DNA from: Scalesia atractyloides
Taxonomy: Eukaryota; Streptophyta; Magnoliopsida; Asterales; Asteraceae
Assembly: GCA_947069175.1 (NCBI GenBank)
Contig: CAMTDV010000022.1
Coordinates: 34,535,476 to 34,599,475 of the forward strand
Reading direction: 5' to 3'
DNA: 64,000 nucleotides
In this document: piece after piece, positions 1 through 12,203 of the stretch
Layout: each line of letters opens with the position of its first letter
Position numbering within the stretch: position 1 is the stretch's first letter
Notes under the pieces: generated by a model
The model's database searches: none
Told to the model about the DNA's origin: nothing
The model's input: the letters and a program-made list of their open reading frames with translations, nothing else
Made by a program: the position numbers and the translations under genes

Positions 1-146
1 TACTGACACACTTATACATGAACTCTGCAAAAACTTAAAACTTCAAAATCTTGACTTTGGCCAAACATTTTCACCAAAATGACATCTTTTCCAAAGTCTT
101 CCTCTTGAACAAATTTCGGGACGAAATTTCCTAAAGGAGGGGAGAC
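1..146 (+). other. 3' tail and polypurine tract of a Ty3/gypsy element
   Basis: The stretch ends with the pattern typical of plant chromovirus-type gypsy elements: a 'ttcgggacgaaattt' stretch (116-130), then a purine tract (about 134-145, aaggaggggaga) directly before an LTR beginning TGTAACGC. The same pattern ends the gypsy element at 58470-58502. The coding part lies left of the window. The purine tract would prime plus-strand DNA synthesis. Confidence 0.75.
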
Positions 147-2131
147 TGTAACGCCTCGCTTTTTTGTACATTCCTTAATTAGAAAGTATAATCGTATTTC
201 TATTTATGGAAACTTGTATTCGTATTTCTTTTCCCAATTTTGTAATCCGAGACTTGAATCGTAATAAAAATTCATACTTATTATAGTTACATGTCTTACA
301 TGCATTCAATCGTTTAAACTGATACTTGTTATACGTGCAAAGACTCATACATTCACACCCGATGCTCAAATCATACTTATATGCGTTATACATGCAAAAA
401 TGACAAGTTATAGCCTGAAAATGAAAGATAAACTAAGTTCAAGGGCTAAAAATGGCATAATCCTGAGAAAGTGGTTTCTAGCCCATGGATTGGTACAATT
501 TATGTTTTCTACATTAAATGCACTCAACCAACAACCCCTCTAACCTCAACTATAAATACCCACCTCTCACACTCTCATTTCACACCTCAAACACTTCTCT
601 CTTTCTCTCTAAAGCTCTCTCTCTCTATCTCCCCTCTCTCTCTCTCTGAAAGTTCAAGACTTTCAAATTGAGTTTTAACTCACCTTTACCTCCCTTCTTT
701 GATTTTTCTTCCTTTCTTAACACTTGAATCACCTCTAGGAATGTTTCCATAGGTTTTCCATGGAAAACCAACTTGGAACATCACCATATTTGAGGTCTCA
801 AGTGTAAGATCTTTTCGTTTCAATAGGGTTTCAACCCACAAGTGTTGTATCCTTCCAAGCTTGTTCTTGAAACAAAACCTGAGTTGGTAGTGTGTGATTA
901 CTTGGAAGCCTTGGCTATCCTACCTTCAGTCCACCACCTCACTTGATGATTTTGATTATTTTTGGTCTTTTACTTTTATGCTTAACTTATTCATGACCAT
1001 CCTTGTTGTCCTTGTGACGACTTATGCATTGGTGAACTATATGAAAGATGTTAAAGAAAGGTTATCCTCCTACCTCCATGCACTACTTCTATGAACTTCC
1101 ATGATGTTTATGATCTACTTATTATATATAATATATATATATATATGTCCACTAACCGAACCCTTGATGATAATCTAATGATTGCCCATCATGGTACTAG
1201 GTTACATCACCTAAGTACTTAATCTCTCGTTATGATTCTAACAGGTATCCTAACCCATGAAAACACATCAACCCGAATGGGTATTATAGTGTCAACAACG
1301 AGTATTAAGTCTAGATGATTATTTTCTCGTATACATACTTTAGTATATTTAAATTTCCTAATCCTCCGTTGTCATTCGAATACTTACCAACCTATGTTTT
1401 CCTCATGTAGGATAACTCGGTGCTCCATCCTCCAAACTCCCCCAACACCTTACGGAAATACCAAGTGGAAGCTTGCAAAACTGTGAGTACACTTGACCCT
1501 TTCCCTTTTTACACAATATGGGTTGTAACATGTTAACTTACAAAATTCATGAATATACACATTACATGCTTAATACACTCGATCCGTTATACATGCTTAT
1601 TGTTATGCTTAGGTTCATGCTAAATTCATACATGCTTCTTGTCATTAAATTAGCTAGCCCCAAACTTAACATATATAGCGCTATAGGAGTAAAGCACCGC
1701 CGCATTCTTGAGGTCATGTTAAGTTTATTCTATTTTGCGGTAACACGCGAAGGTTGACTTATAGATCGCATGCTATGTTTACATTAATCTAGTATGCTAG
1801 CTTAACATGTGGATTCGTTTAAATCTTTTCATACTTATGCTATATCAAACTTGTGTACTGGCCAATACTTTGTGTTGAACTATACTTTTAATATGTTGCA
1901 AGTTAAGGATGTTGATCATGACGAACTTAGTAGGGAAGACATAGAAACACATTTAGAATGTTAGGATTTATGTTGTTGAACTTATTGTATTTGACTTTCA
2001 TGTTGTAATTGAGAATTGTTTTGTGAAATGAAGTTGGTTTGATTTAAATATTGTTGCAAATAGTGTTATGATGCCTTGAGCAATCTATATCGTCTCACTC
2101 CAATGTTTCCGCCGTCGGTTGGGGTGTGACA
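147..2131 (+). repeat. 3' LTR of a Ty3/gypsy retrotransposon
   Basis: It starts TGTAACGC directly after the polypurine tract and ends GGGGTGTGACA, giving TG...CA ends and a length of about 1,985 bp. It holds a TATA box (551-560) and a CT-rich leader (597-650). The 3' end matches the style of the gypsy LTR ends at 41451 and 61180. The partner 5' LTR is outside the window, so the target-site duplication cannot be checked. It is either the 3' LTR of a longer element or part of a truncated copy. Confidence 0.8.
551..560 (+). promoter_or_regulatory. TATA box of the LTR promoter
   Basis: TATAAATACC lies about 400 bp inside the LTR, followed 40-90 bp later by a CT-rich leader. This is the layout of a plant LTR core promoter with U3 to the left and R starting about 30 bp downstream. 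Called from motif and position only. Confidence 0.6.
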
Positions 2132-2782
2132 CTAGATACATCTACCTTTGAACGTTTGATCTCTAGGCTTGGTATGCTAAACATGGAATAAAAACAAATT
2201 TTTGGGTTCCATGTGTAAAAAGCATTAAAATGTGTTTAGAAAAATCAACTTTCATCCTTAAAATAGCAAAAATTGAATTTTTCAATAAATCTCTAAAGTC
2301 TGTTCACAACCACTATTTCTCAAAACCTCCGCTAGGTATGAAAATCTATCCGTTGCTTAAAGTGTATCCTCTGTTCCTATTTGGTGAAACCATTTTTTTC
2401 CCAATCCACTGATAATCTATCCTCTGATGGTGTAAAATCACCACTGATCATTCCTCTGTTTAGAACCACTACCGGTCTCCAGCAAAGGTTACAAACAACT
2501 GTTATCCATTATCCAACAGAGTTTACACACGCACAGATGATAGCCATCAGATCCTTTGGAAACCGCTACAACGTCAGCATTCACCGTTTCCTTTTATAAA
2601 ACCTGTTTCATCCAAACAGAGTTTTCACTTGCCGTTTCAATTTCAAACATGAAAATCTATCATAAATGTCTCCATTACTTTCCTCTTCTCAAAACCCTAA
2701 TCACTCACTTCTTCACCATGAGCCTCATTATCAAAACTCCCCATAACTACCTTCCAATATTCGAAAATCCAACAATAATACT
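2132..2782 (+). other. Non-coding or degenerate stretch before the copia accessory ORF
   Basis: There is no convincing gene here. The part from about 2580 to 2780 has short open stretches that run into the accessory ORF starting at 2783, so it may be its decayed 5' part. No RT, integrase or gag motif is visible between the LTR end at 2131 and the accessory ORF, so any pol region of this copia element has been lost or lies elsewhere. Confidence 0.4.
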
Positions 2783-5700
2783 GTGTTTCACTCCATGATT
2801 GATATTCTACAAACATCATCATACAAAGATGTTTTACTTGCGAAAGCACTTATTTACATCGACACCCTCCGCCAGTTTTGGGTAAACGCTAAGTTCAGAA
2901 CAAAAAGCCCTTTGCCAACACCTCAAAAATTGGACAATCACTTGTCCAAATCTCTCCGTCTACTATCTCACCACTTTCAATCTTAATGACCTTGATGACC
3001 CCACATCTTTCTCAAAGAAAGATTTACACACAGAATTCATTGAGCGAGGATATGAAGGTCAGTTATCTGGTATCACTATTTTCAAACATTAATTTCCACT
3101 GACATGAAATTATTTTTTCACACTCTTTTACTTTGTTTGTCAGCGAAAACAACTGCTTTCAACAAAATACCTTTAAATATTCAATGCCTGGGTTATGCTA
3201 TTTTAACCAAATCCAAATTTAACTTTTCTCAGGTATTGTTTTCTGATTTGGTTGCAAATTTTAATAATCTTAAAAAGGGTAAAGCTTTTTTGATACACCC
3301 TAGGTTGTTGAGTTTCTATCTACAAAACAAGTTTCTACCTCTGATTTTCAACAAGGTGCCATCTGCGAAGTTGGCAGCCTTAAACACGAAACTTTTACTA
3401 GACTCTCAACACAAAAACCTAAGGTATTGAAAACCAAAGAAATGGTGACTAAGAAAATTTTGACTACTTTTACAACCACTGCTCCTTCATCTGTTGCTGA
3501 GTCCACTGCTCCTGGTGACCACAACACTACAACCAGTGTTGTGCAACCCACACCAGCCAAAACCAAAAAGAAACCCACCAAAACCACAAGCCCACCAAAC
3601 GCCCAAAAATGGTAGCTCTAGGAGATGAGATCCCAGATGTCTTACCTGTGACAGCACAAAAGTCACTAATAACCACTACTGCTACTTCCTCACAGCAATT
3701 TGTTCAAAAATCTCCACGAGCTCAAACTCCTCTTGTTTCCTCACAAAAGGAACAAGTTGTAATCACAAGGACACCACAATATGAGGCAGATGATTCAATT
3801 GAACATTTGTTCTCCAACCCCTCTCCTAGGGCTATGTCTCTTTCTACTCCCTTACCCACTACTCCAATACCACCCACTTTCATACCTTTGCTTGAAGCAA
3901 TAGAGAAAACTCAAACACTTAGCAGTCCCTCTCACTCACCCATTACAAAGAGTCAACTTCCGCAATTGATTGTGTCTGAGACGAGCCGCTAGCCCACAAG
4001 CAATTGAGGAGGTTACACCCCAAGAGTTACATGTAACTCTTGGTGGTAGTTCAAGTGAAGCAGCTACTAACTGCAGTCACAACGGTGGCCCAGATGGACA
4101 GTGTTACATCAGTAAGACTTCCTTGAAGGCAACAACTACTGAAGCTACAATAGTAACCTTTGAGCCAGTTGGAAGTCCTTAGTACCACGAACAAGGGGCA
4201 TTTGGTACTGATTTCCTTGAGACTCCTCAGGATGATGCACCAAATACAACTACATCGGGTAGGAATTTTGATGATCCTATTAACTTAGGTGACAAATTAC
4301 AATATCAAGAATTGACGGAGAGGATATCTACCATGGAAACATCTATTGATGATATCAAATCCATGATGACTCAACTGCTACAATATTCTCAAAGTCAACC
4401 TCCTTCATCTATCTCTGCTGCTAAGCTGTGGAATGTCATGCAACCAACCTTCGTTACTCAAAGACAACTTTGTGATATACAGCATGAGAAAAACTGAAGT
4501 TGATGAGGAATATGGTTGATGCTCGTTATAAGGATACACAGGCTGATATTAGGATTATCAAAGACCATTTAGTGCAGGTTACTGGCTCTACCCCGGTTGT
4601 CATTCTCAACGAAGATGATGCCAAAAGGGGGAGAAAGTTTCACTACGGAGGTTGCCGCCTGATCTAGCTGTCAAATCGAAGGTGCAACAACAGCCAAGTA
4701 ATGTTGCAGGCTCTGCTGAGGCATCCAAAGCTTCTTCTGGAAAAGGGATTGATGAGAACCTAAATTTAGAGGCTGAAAGGATTGTCCCTGAAAAGCAGAA
4801 GCGACAAGATACATTTGAAGCAAACGCTCTTATGCTTATTGAAGAAGAAAGGCTAAGCAGCTTGAAAAAGAAGATGTTGGCACTTCAAAAAGAAGGAAAT
4901 CTTCTAGAAAAGTAAGACAGTCAACTTCCACCCGGTCTACAACATCTGATGCAACCACTTCTTATTTATCCTCTGTCACAACTATCCCAACTAAGATTGG
5001 TGCCACTACTGAGAAGCCAGATGTTGTAACAACAGATGTTGGGACAACAACGTTGGATCAGCAGATGTTGTTCAAACCATTGCCATGATCACCTTCCCAA
5101 CCACAACTGAACCACTGCCCACACCATACCGAATTCCCACACATCCAACTTCACCCATAATTAAATTCCAACGCAAAATAAAAACTTTTGTTGTTGATGA
5201 TGATGAAGACTACAAATCACCACTTCCTACTTCATCACAATCCATATCACAACCATCCTCATCACCTTCAAACTCTGAAACTTCATTTCCCCCATTTCCA
5301 ATCATGCACATATCCTCCTCATTCCTTCTAAAGGTGCATTATACACATTGGAAATTTTTGCAGTAAAAGGTGAGATTGAAGCTTTCTACAAAATAGAAGA
5401 TCCAGCAAAAAGAGACTTCCCTTCCTTGAGGGGTTATCGAAAGCCTAGGAACTTGCATGGATATCTTAAACTAAAGGCTAGACAGGCTGAGCACATAGCA
5501 AAAGACAAATCAATAGACAAAGATGACAAGGCTTTACAAATCTCCTTATAGTATCAATTGAGCAAAGTCAGAAGCCTTGAAGAAATTGCTAAGTAGCTAA
5601 GTAAGTCTATGTCTGAATAGCCAACCACTGATGATCCAAAGTGAAAGAAGATTATCTTGATCATGTCATGAAGCATAAGCCTTACAAAGCAACAAGGGCA

Positions 5701-6497
5701 CAATTTAAAGGCTGGTCGGCTAATGAGCTTAAAGAAAAAATTGAAAGAATTCATTCTATGCTCAAAGTTCCTTCAAAGAAGCCTACTCCTCTTATTTGGA
5801 AAAGAGGCCAAACTGAAAGCCAAGACCATGCTCTCAAAATTAAAAGAATGAAAGCCGAACTTGTTGATGCTTTATATGGAACAACAAGGCATATTGCTAG
5901 ATGGCCTGAATCTAAAATGGTAGATACGTAGAGAAGGTTGGAAGAAAAAAGGATCCTTCTATTCCAAGAAAACCAATCTATGATCAAACAACCTCTGCTC
6001 TTAAATATACCCTTGCTCCTAAAAGATTAACTTCAACCAACAGCTTATCCACCATTGCCTTGAATCAAGTAAAGAGGCAAAAATAGGTAGAATAAGAAGA
6101 TCAAAGGATGCATGAAGAATTGAAAAAAGAGAGATTAAAGAATCAAATTTTGTTTCACACAGATGCTGCAAGTGACAAAGTTAGAGCCTCACTCTCAACA
6201 CTTGTACACAGACCTACTTCACCAAACTCATCACAAATAACCCTACTTCCAAGAAAACCAGCTGTCTCAAAAATTGTGAAATGGAAGTCTAACAAAGACA
6301 ACCATGAATTGACATTGCTCCGGTCAGATGGTAGAGTTCAAAAGATAAAAATGGAGGATGCATATGGTCTGGGTGCACCTGATCTCCAAGACTTGCTGAA
6401 TCTTGAACTTGAAAGGGATGTAGAAGACATGATTGCCTTGGATTTTGAACAATTTAAAGGCCAAGTAAGGGAATCATTGATGAGAACTAAATATTAG
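2783..6497 (+). pseudogene. Large accessory ORF of a Ty1/copia element, broken
   Basis: A chain of open segments in shifting frames (2783-2986, 3104-3430, 3427-3615, 3609-4182, 4312-4497, 4652-4915, 5085-5551, 5641-5931, 6108-6497) reads as one decayed protein of over 1,100 residues. It has an N-terminal block (RQFWVNAKF; FNFSQVLFSDLVANF), a long Ser/Thr/Pro-rich middle, a charged coiled-coil-like region, and a C-terminal block (KIVKWKSNKDNHELTLLRSD). I see no RT, RNase H, integrase, protease or zinc knuckle. It ends about 30 bp before the purine tract and the LTR at 6539, the place where some copia lineages carry an env-like ORF. From memory, similar ORFs occur in Asteraceae genomes. Function unknown; the protein is broken by many stops and shifts. 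Confidence 0.55.
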
Positions 6498-6538
6498 AAA
6501 TAAAGTTTAGTTTTAGCATCAACTGTTCTAGGGGATAT

Positions 6539-7226
6539 TGTTGGAATTAAACCCTACAAAAGAACAGATGATAGAAAGCCAAAATATACTACAACCTCTT
6601 ATCCAAATAGTAGTGTAACATCTGCCCAAGTCAAGCTCTGCTAAGACTAAATGTCCAAGGTCTGCCATAGCTAAACTCTGTTGAAGACAAAGCTCTGTTG
6701 AAGACTAAAGCTAAAAGGTCTGCCAAGACAAAGCTCTGCTGAAGATCAAAGCTAAAGGTTTGTTATGGCAAAGCTCTGCTGAAGACCAATAGAGTTGTAT
6801 CATCAGTGTTTTCTATCAGTCCTTGTAATGTTTAGTGTATAGTAGTGGTTAGCTTAGCAGATGTCATTAGTTTGTTATTTTTGTTAAGTGTCACTTTCAT
6901 GCTGACATCATAATAAGATGTTCAGTGGTTAGGATTGTAGTATAAATAGAATCAGTGTATGTACTATTCTATTTGATCGCTTTCATCAATTATCAATCTA
7001 ACATATATTCCTTACATTCTGTACAAACAAATCAGTGATCTTAGGCTGAGGGGTAGATTGTGAGTCATATGCAAGTAATCATAATTATGAAAGCATGAAA
7101 ATGAAAACAATCTCTCAACTGTTATGAATTAAAGTTCATTTATTCCGTTGCAAGTTCATCTGATTTATCTTCTTTCATTTACCATTTTTAGAACTTTCAT
7201 AAACAGTTTCAAACTCAGATCCTACA
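6539..7226 (+). repeat. 3' LTR of the copia element
   Basis: The LTR follows a short purine tract (6530-6537, aggggata), starts TGTTGGAATT and ends CCTACA, about 688 bp. It contains TATAAATAGA at 6941 and an internal degenerate repeat of 'aagctctgctgaag' words (6620-6800). No 5' partner LTR is found in the window. It directly abuts the truncated 3' region of the minus-strand copia element at 7227. Confidence 0.7.
6941..6950 (+). promoter_or_regulatory. TATA box in the copia LTR
   Basis: TATAAATAGA lies about 400 bp into the 688 bp LTR, the expected place for the U3/R boundary promoter. The same decamer occurs on the minus strand in the copia LTR at 26562-26571. Confidence 0.55.
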
Positions 7227-7981
7227 ACTTTCAATTTTCAATTTCATGATATGCTTAACATATATTGTACTATAATACCCGAGTGTTCCATTCCATGACA
7301 TACTCCCGTGATCAATGTAAACACAACAATTCATCTAGCAGGTGAGTTTATTGACTTCATCCTTTTGATTTAAATTGTCAGACTATTAGTGAATAGGCCA
7401 GTACATTCATACAACAAAGTGACCAATATTTATGTCCAACGAGGGTTAGGTAAATACCTTTTTGGTATGATCATTGCTTTTATTAGCACATCGAATTCCC
7501 TCATTTGAGTTTATCTTCCACTAAGGTTTTGGCCTTTTGGCTCTTTTAAGATATCTCAACTGTTCCTAGGTCTGCATATAATCTGGATGCAATAGAAGGA
7601 CAACCATGATATCTCGGATGACTCAACAGCATAAAGACCTGAAACCTCAGACATTGGCTATCTATCAACACAAGATTTAAGACAATAAAATCATATGCCG
7701 ATGATATGTTATCCACATGGTACATAGTTCGTTGTGTTTGTATCACTTAGTATCTTTATCCTTTTGAGCGTTAACCCTATCAACATATCGTAGTAGATCC
7801 TAGTCTTTTCAGCTTCGACACCTTATATGTGTTAATCAAGCCCTTTAACATAAACATTTATTTCATTTTCTGCAAATATTTCCCCCCTAAATTTGTGCAA
7901 AAGTATAATATTTTATACCCAAATTTACTTGCTAGTTACACCCACATCCCCTTTTTAAGATTGCTCAATCGGTGAACCATA
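7227..7981 (-). other. 3' non-coding region of the minus-strand copia element
   Basis: There is no ORF. The sequence is clearly homologous, in the same orientation, to 48421-49200: shared words include 'gatatgctta', 'ctgcatataatctggatgca' and 'cccccctaaatttgtgca'. Read on the minus strand, the last word is a purine tract (near 7884) soon after the end of RNase H. It resembles a polypurine tract but lies several hundred bases before any possible LTR. Confidence 0.65.
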
Positions 7982-9703
7982 TCATTTCAAAAGATCCACA
8001 AGCACTTTGAATCTAGAGTTGCTAACAGGTTTTGTAAAAAGATCCATTGTATTTGCATTATTATGGATCTGTTCAAGTTTAACAAGTAACTTGTCATAGC
8101 AATCTCTAATAAAAATGAACCTTGATATCAATGTGCTTGGTTTTGGAGTGAAACAAAGGGTTTTTAACGGTTTAGATAGCGACATCATTATCATAATATA
8201 TAGTAGTGTTAAGATAATTCAAACCGTAATCCTGAAGCTGATGTTGCATCCAGACAACCTTGGAACAATAAGCAGAAGCTGCAACATATTCCGCTTCCGC
8301 AGTTGAGAACGACACAGTTTGTTGCTTCTTGCACTGCCAAGAAATGAGTCTTTCTCCAAAGAACTGGCATTCAGCTGACGTTGACTTCATGTCCTTGTCT
8401 GTACCTCCAAAGTTAATATCTGAAAAATAAATACAAATCAAAGTTTGAATTTCTAGGATACAAGAGTCCAAGATTTAGAGCTCCTTTAAGGTATCTAAAG
8501 ATTCTTTTAACAACTGTAAGATGAGAAAGTTTAGGGTTAGCTTGATAACAAGCACATTGACTGATAGAAAACAGATATCTGGCCAACTTGCAGTCAAGTA
8601 GATCAATGAACCAATCATAGCCCGGTACAGTGTCTAGTTAGCAGGGCTTCCTTCAGCATCCTCGTTCAACAACGATCGTTCTGCTATGGGTGAGTCCATA
8701 GACTTTGAATATGTGAGCTTGAATTTAGCAAGATTGTCATGAACATATTTCCCTTGAGAATCAAGATCCCTTTTGATTTTTAACGAACTTGCAGGCCCAA
8801 AAACATCGTCATTTCTCCTAATGAACTCATTTCAAACTTCTTCTTCATGACCTCTTTAAACTCCTTACACAACCTTTCATCAGTCGAACCAAAGATGATG
8901 TCGTCCACATAGATTTGAACAAAAATAAGATCCATGTCAACTCTTTTAATGAACAACGATTGATCTATCGTCCCCTAGTGTATCCATGAGCAAGCAAATG
9001 CTCTGTCAAGGTCACATAGCATGCACGAGGTGCTTGGTGCAACCCATACAAAGCCTTGTCTAACTTGTAGGCATAGCCTTTTTTCTGTAGATCAACAAAC
9101 CCGGATGGTGTGCGACATATATCTCCTCTTTAACCTTCCCGTACAAAAATTCCATTTTGGCATCCATTTGGTAAAAAGTAAATCCCATACAGGATGCATA
9201 TGCCAAGAAATACGTATGGCTTCAAATCTAGCCACCAGTGCGTACACTTCATCATAATCCAATCCCTCAATCTGCCTGAAACCTTGTACCACTAATCGTA
9301 CTTCCTTTCTCACAATCACACCAGTGTCATCTTGTTTGTTTCGATACACCCAACATGGTACAAGAGCACATTTTCCATGAGGCAGTTTCACTAACTTCCA
9401 TACTCTAAGTTTTTCGAACTGATTGAGCTCTTCGTGCATTGCATCGACCCATCTAGGTTCTTGAAAAGCAACATGAATGCTCTTAGGTTCAATCTGAGAA
9501 ATAAAACAAGAGTATAAACACGTATTAATGTCCCCTGATTGGCTGAGGGTTTGAACACCAGCATCCACGTGACCAATGATATTCTCGATCGGATGATCTC
9601 TTTGAAACCGTTGTGGTATTGCCATGACAGGTGCTTGACAATTTGTTTGCCCTAATGCTATCCCAGTCTGCTCCCCCTCATTAGTTTTAGCAGTGTTGTC
9701 CAT
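7982..9703 (-). pseudogene. Copia reverse transcriptase and RNase H, broken
   Basis: RT begins near 9703 with the block WVDAMHEELNQFEKLRVWKL and VQGFRQIEGLDYDE (9092-9703). The catalytic YVDD sits at about 8897-8911 in another frame. RNase H follows at 8172-8471 (TAEAEYVAAS, VVWMQHQL, YYDNDVAI). The normal C-terminal block (FIRDCYDKLL...NTMDLFTKPV) ends at a stop near 7982. At least three frame changes and several stops separate these blocks, so no active enzyme can be made. Domain order and YVDD identify Ty1/copia. Confidence 0.8.
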
Positions 9704-10093
9704 CGGAGGATCAACTGTGCATTCAGACTGAACGGCTCTTGAAATAGTGAAGATCCTAAGACATCAGGAGTTGAGGTTCCCTCATTTGTCTGTTATGAAG
9801 TAACTTCAGTATGTTTAACTACGTCTTTAGGGGAACTTGATTGAGTATTGGATTCAGAAACTGGCGCTTGAATCTGTGAGGTGAGAGGCGATGCTTTAGC
9901 AGCTTCGTGAAATCCCAGTGGATCCACACTCAGCTTCTTGAATGAGTCTTGCAACAATGCTGCACCACTTCCTCTGTAACCGGAATACTCATCGTTGGTT
10001 TTGAGACATCTGTATCTTTAGTCACTTTAGGTAAAAAAAAATTAAAAGACTTAAACAAGTCAAGTCCAATGCGTGCATCTTTGGGATTTTCTT

Positions 10094-11007
10094 CTAACCA
10101 CTCCACGCTTTAGGTTTCCATAATCTGCTTTTTAACCTTATTGTAGACATGGTATTGAGTATTCTTAAAATAACCAATGAAATAGCATGCATCTCCTCTT
10201 GCTTCAAATTTTCCCTTAGCATCCATGAGCAGGAGTACATAGGGACAACCAAAGGTTCGGAAGTGCTTGACGTAAGGCATTTTACCCTCAACAATTTCAT
10301 ATGGCGTTTTCATGTGTCTTTCGTTAATCAAAGCATGGTTTTGAACATAACATGTTGTGTTCATGGCTTCTGCCCAAAAGATCAATGGAAGGCAAGAATC
10401 TATCAGCATCGTACGTGTAGCTTCAATGAGAGCTTTGTTACGTCTTTCAGCAATGCCATTCTACTGAGGAGTTCGAGCTACACTGTACTAACGATCAATC
10501 CCCTTTGTAGAACAGATATTAAGACTTGCGTTCTTCAATTTTGTTTCATTATCAGATCGAATAACCTTTACCTTTTCATTTGCCTGATTTTCATGAGAAT
10601 AATAAAATGTTTTATTAACTCAGCAGTTTCACCCTTGTGTGCTAAGAAAAATACCCAAGTAAACCGTGAGAAATCCTCAGTTAAACCAGGCAGTAGGCTT
10701 TTCCTCTGATGCTCTGCACATTAACAAGACCAAAGAGATCCATATGAAGCAGTTCTAGAACTTTGGATGTCGCGCGCATGAGCTTGGGCTTTTGAGGTTT
10801 ACGATGTTTTTTTCCTAGTGCACATGATTCACACTTTTTGATCATCATGAAATCCCTCATTGGCAGATTTCTCACTAAACCTCCTTTTGCAAGTCTGTTG
10901 AGATTCTTCATGTTGACATGACCCAGTCGGCGATGCCACAATATAGCATCATGTTTAGAAATCTTCGAGAAAAGACATGTAATTTGTTCCATGGGGGCTT
11001 TATTCAT
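10094..11007 (-). pseudogene. Copia integrase, broken
   Basis: Segment 10681-11007 carries the pre-integrase zinc-binding block (WHRRLGHVNMKNLNRLAKG; CESCALGKKHRKPQ) with the expected His and Cys residues. Segment 10110-10409 carries the C-terminal part of the integrase core (FWAEAMNTTCYVQN; KTPYEIVEGKMPYVKHFRTF; GYFKNTQYHVYN). The middle of the catalytic core (10410-10680) has stops in all frames I followed. A frameshifted, inactive integrase. Confidence 0.75.
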
Positions 11008-11285
11008 ATTAATGACGTACGCGTTACCCTTTCATTCAGATTCAATGAGAAACCATTCATCCGATATCACAATCCCAAGTTTCAACACAAAACAACCTTT
11101 TTAGTGAAATGAACTGTTAAGCCTTTATCGCACATCTGAGACACGCTCAAAAGACTATGCTTCAGTTTGGAACATAGCTGACATCGGTAAAGCTGAGAAC
11201 CCCGTTTCGAACTGTACCCTTCATGGTAATTCTACGAGTTCCACCTCCCACAAAAGAGAAAAATCCACCATCGAATATTTTTATG

Positions 11286-12203
11286 TCATTCAACTGTGAA
11301 TTTCTCCGTCATATGTCTGGAACAGCCACTATCGATGTACCAAAGTCTGACGATAGTCCTCCATAGCAGGTCCTGCACATACGATGGATTAATTAGAAAT
11401 TGGAACCCAAGCCATTGTTGATCTAGGTTGACCATCACTATCAGTGTATGAAACCCGTGAAAAATCATATGATTATTAGCAGTATTAGAGGCTTGTGAAG
11501 ATGAAGATGACGATTGTAACGTCTGTGATGGAGATCTAGCAAGAATTTTAGGTTTGCATATTTAAGAGTCGGTTCTGATTGCAAAACTTTGTGTTTCAGA
11601 AGAGACTTTAGTTTTATTGGAATGATTCTAAAAACCTTTTATATTTGAGAATTTTTTATTTTGTTTCTTTGCTAGATTAAAGTTTCCATCAGAAGGCTTA
11701 GACTTTGTAAATCGATCTCTAGTGGGTCGATAAGGCTCAACCGTCTGATGATGTGCATTCCTTGAGTGGTAGGGCAAGTAAGAAATATGAACATAATTTA
11801 TAGTTATGTGCCTTGGAATTCCACAATTAAAACAGGTTTGTCTCTTCAAGAAAAGACATTCCGTTCAGCTTGTGTTATTCTAGGGAGCAGATTTGATCTC
11901 TTATGGTTGCTTGGTGCCGATTTTTATGCGCATGTTTGGACTTGGATGAAACCTACTCACAATCATCAGCATAAGAGTGATTTTAGATAACTTTACCCTT
12001 TGTCCGTGTTTCATCTTGCTTCTGAATTGGTTTCTCTTTTTTTTTTCGATTACTTTCTCAACAGATTTTTAAACTTGTTTATCCTTTTTGTTTTGTTTCT
12101 TGTTTTTACGTGATCTCTTCTTCTTTAGAGGAGTAGGTTTTAGAGCAACATTTTTAGAAAAACCATCAGTTTCAACAAGCATGGAGTTAATAAAGTTCAA
12201 ACA
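11286..12203 (-). pseudogene. Copia gag C-terminus and protease, broken
   Basis: The protease motif LWYIDSGCSRHMT, with the catalytic D-S-G, is at about 11290-11345. The gag zinc knuckle at about 11800-11849 reads CFNCGIPRHITINY: the last Cys of CX2CX4HX4C has become Tyr, so the knuckle is damaged. Upstream (11990-12203) is a Lys-rich region. The reading stops abruptly at 12203, where the gypsy LTR begins. The gag N-terminus at 25633-25867 on the other side of the gypsy element could be its continuation or part of another copia element. Confidence 0.65.

Larger units (their letters stand above)
7227..12203 (-). mobile_element. Truncated Ty1/copia retrotransposon, minus strand
   Basis: Right to left this reads: gag C-terminus with zinc knuckle, protease, integrase, reverse transcriptase, RNase H, then a 3' non-coding region. 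The order integrase before RT is diagnostic of Ty1/copia. The left end stops at the unrelated copia LTR (ends 7226); the right end stops at the gypsy LTR (starts 12204). No LTR of its own is present. Its 3' region (7227-7900) matches 48421-49200 inside the copia element at 47174-52752, so the two belong to related families. Confidence 0.8.

Noticed and set aside
10149..10709. 186-residue plus-strand ORF
   Set aside because: Lies antisense to the copia integrase and has no domain of its own.
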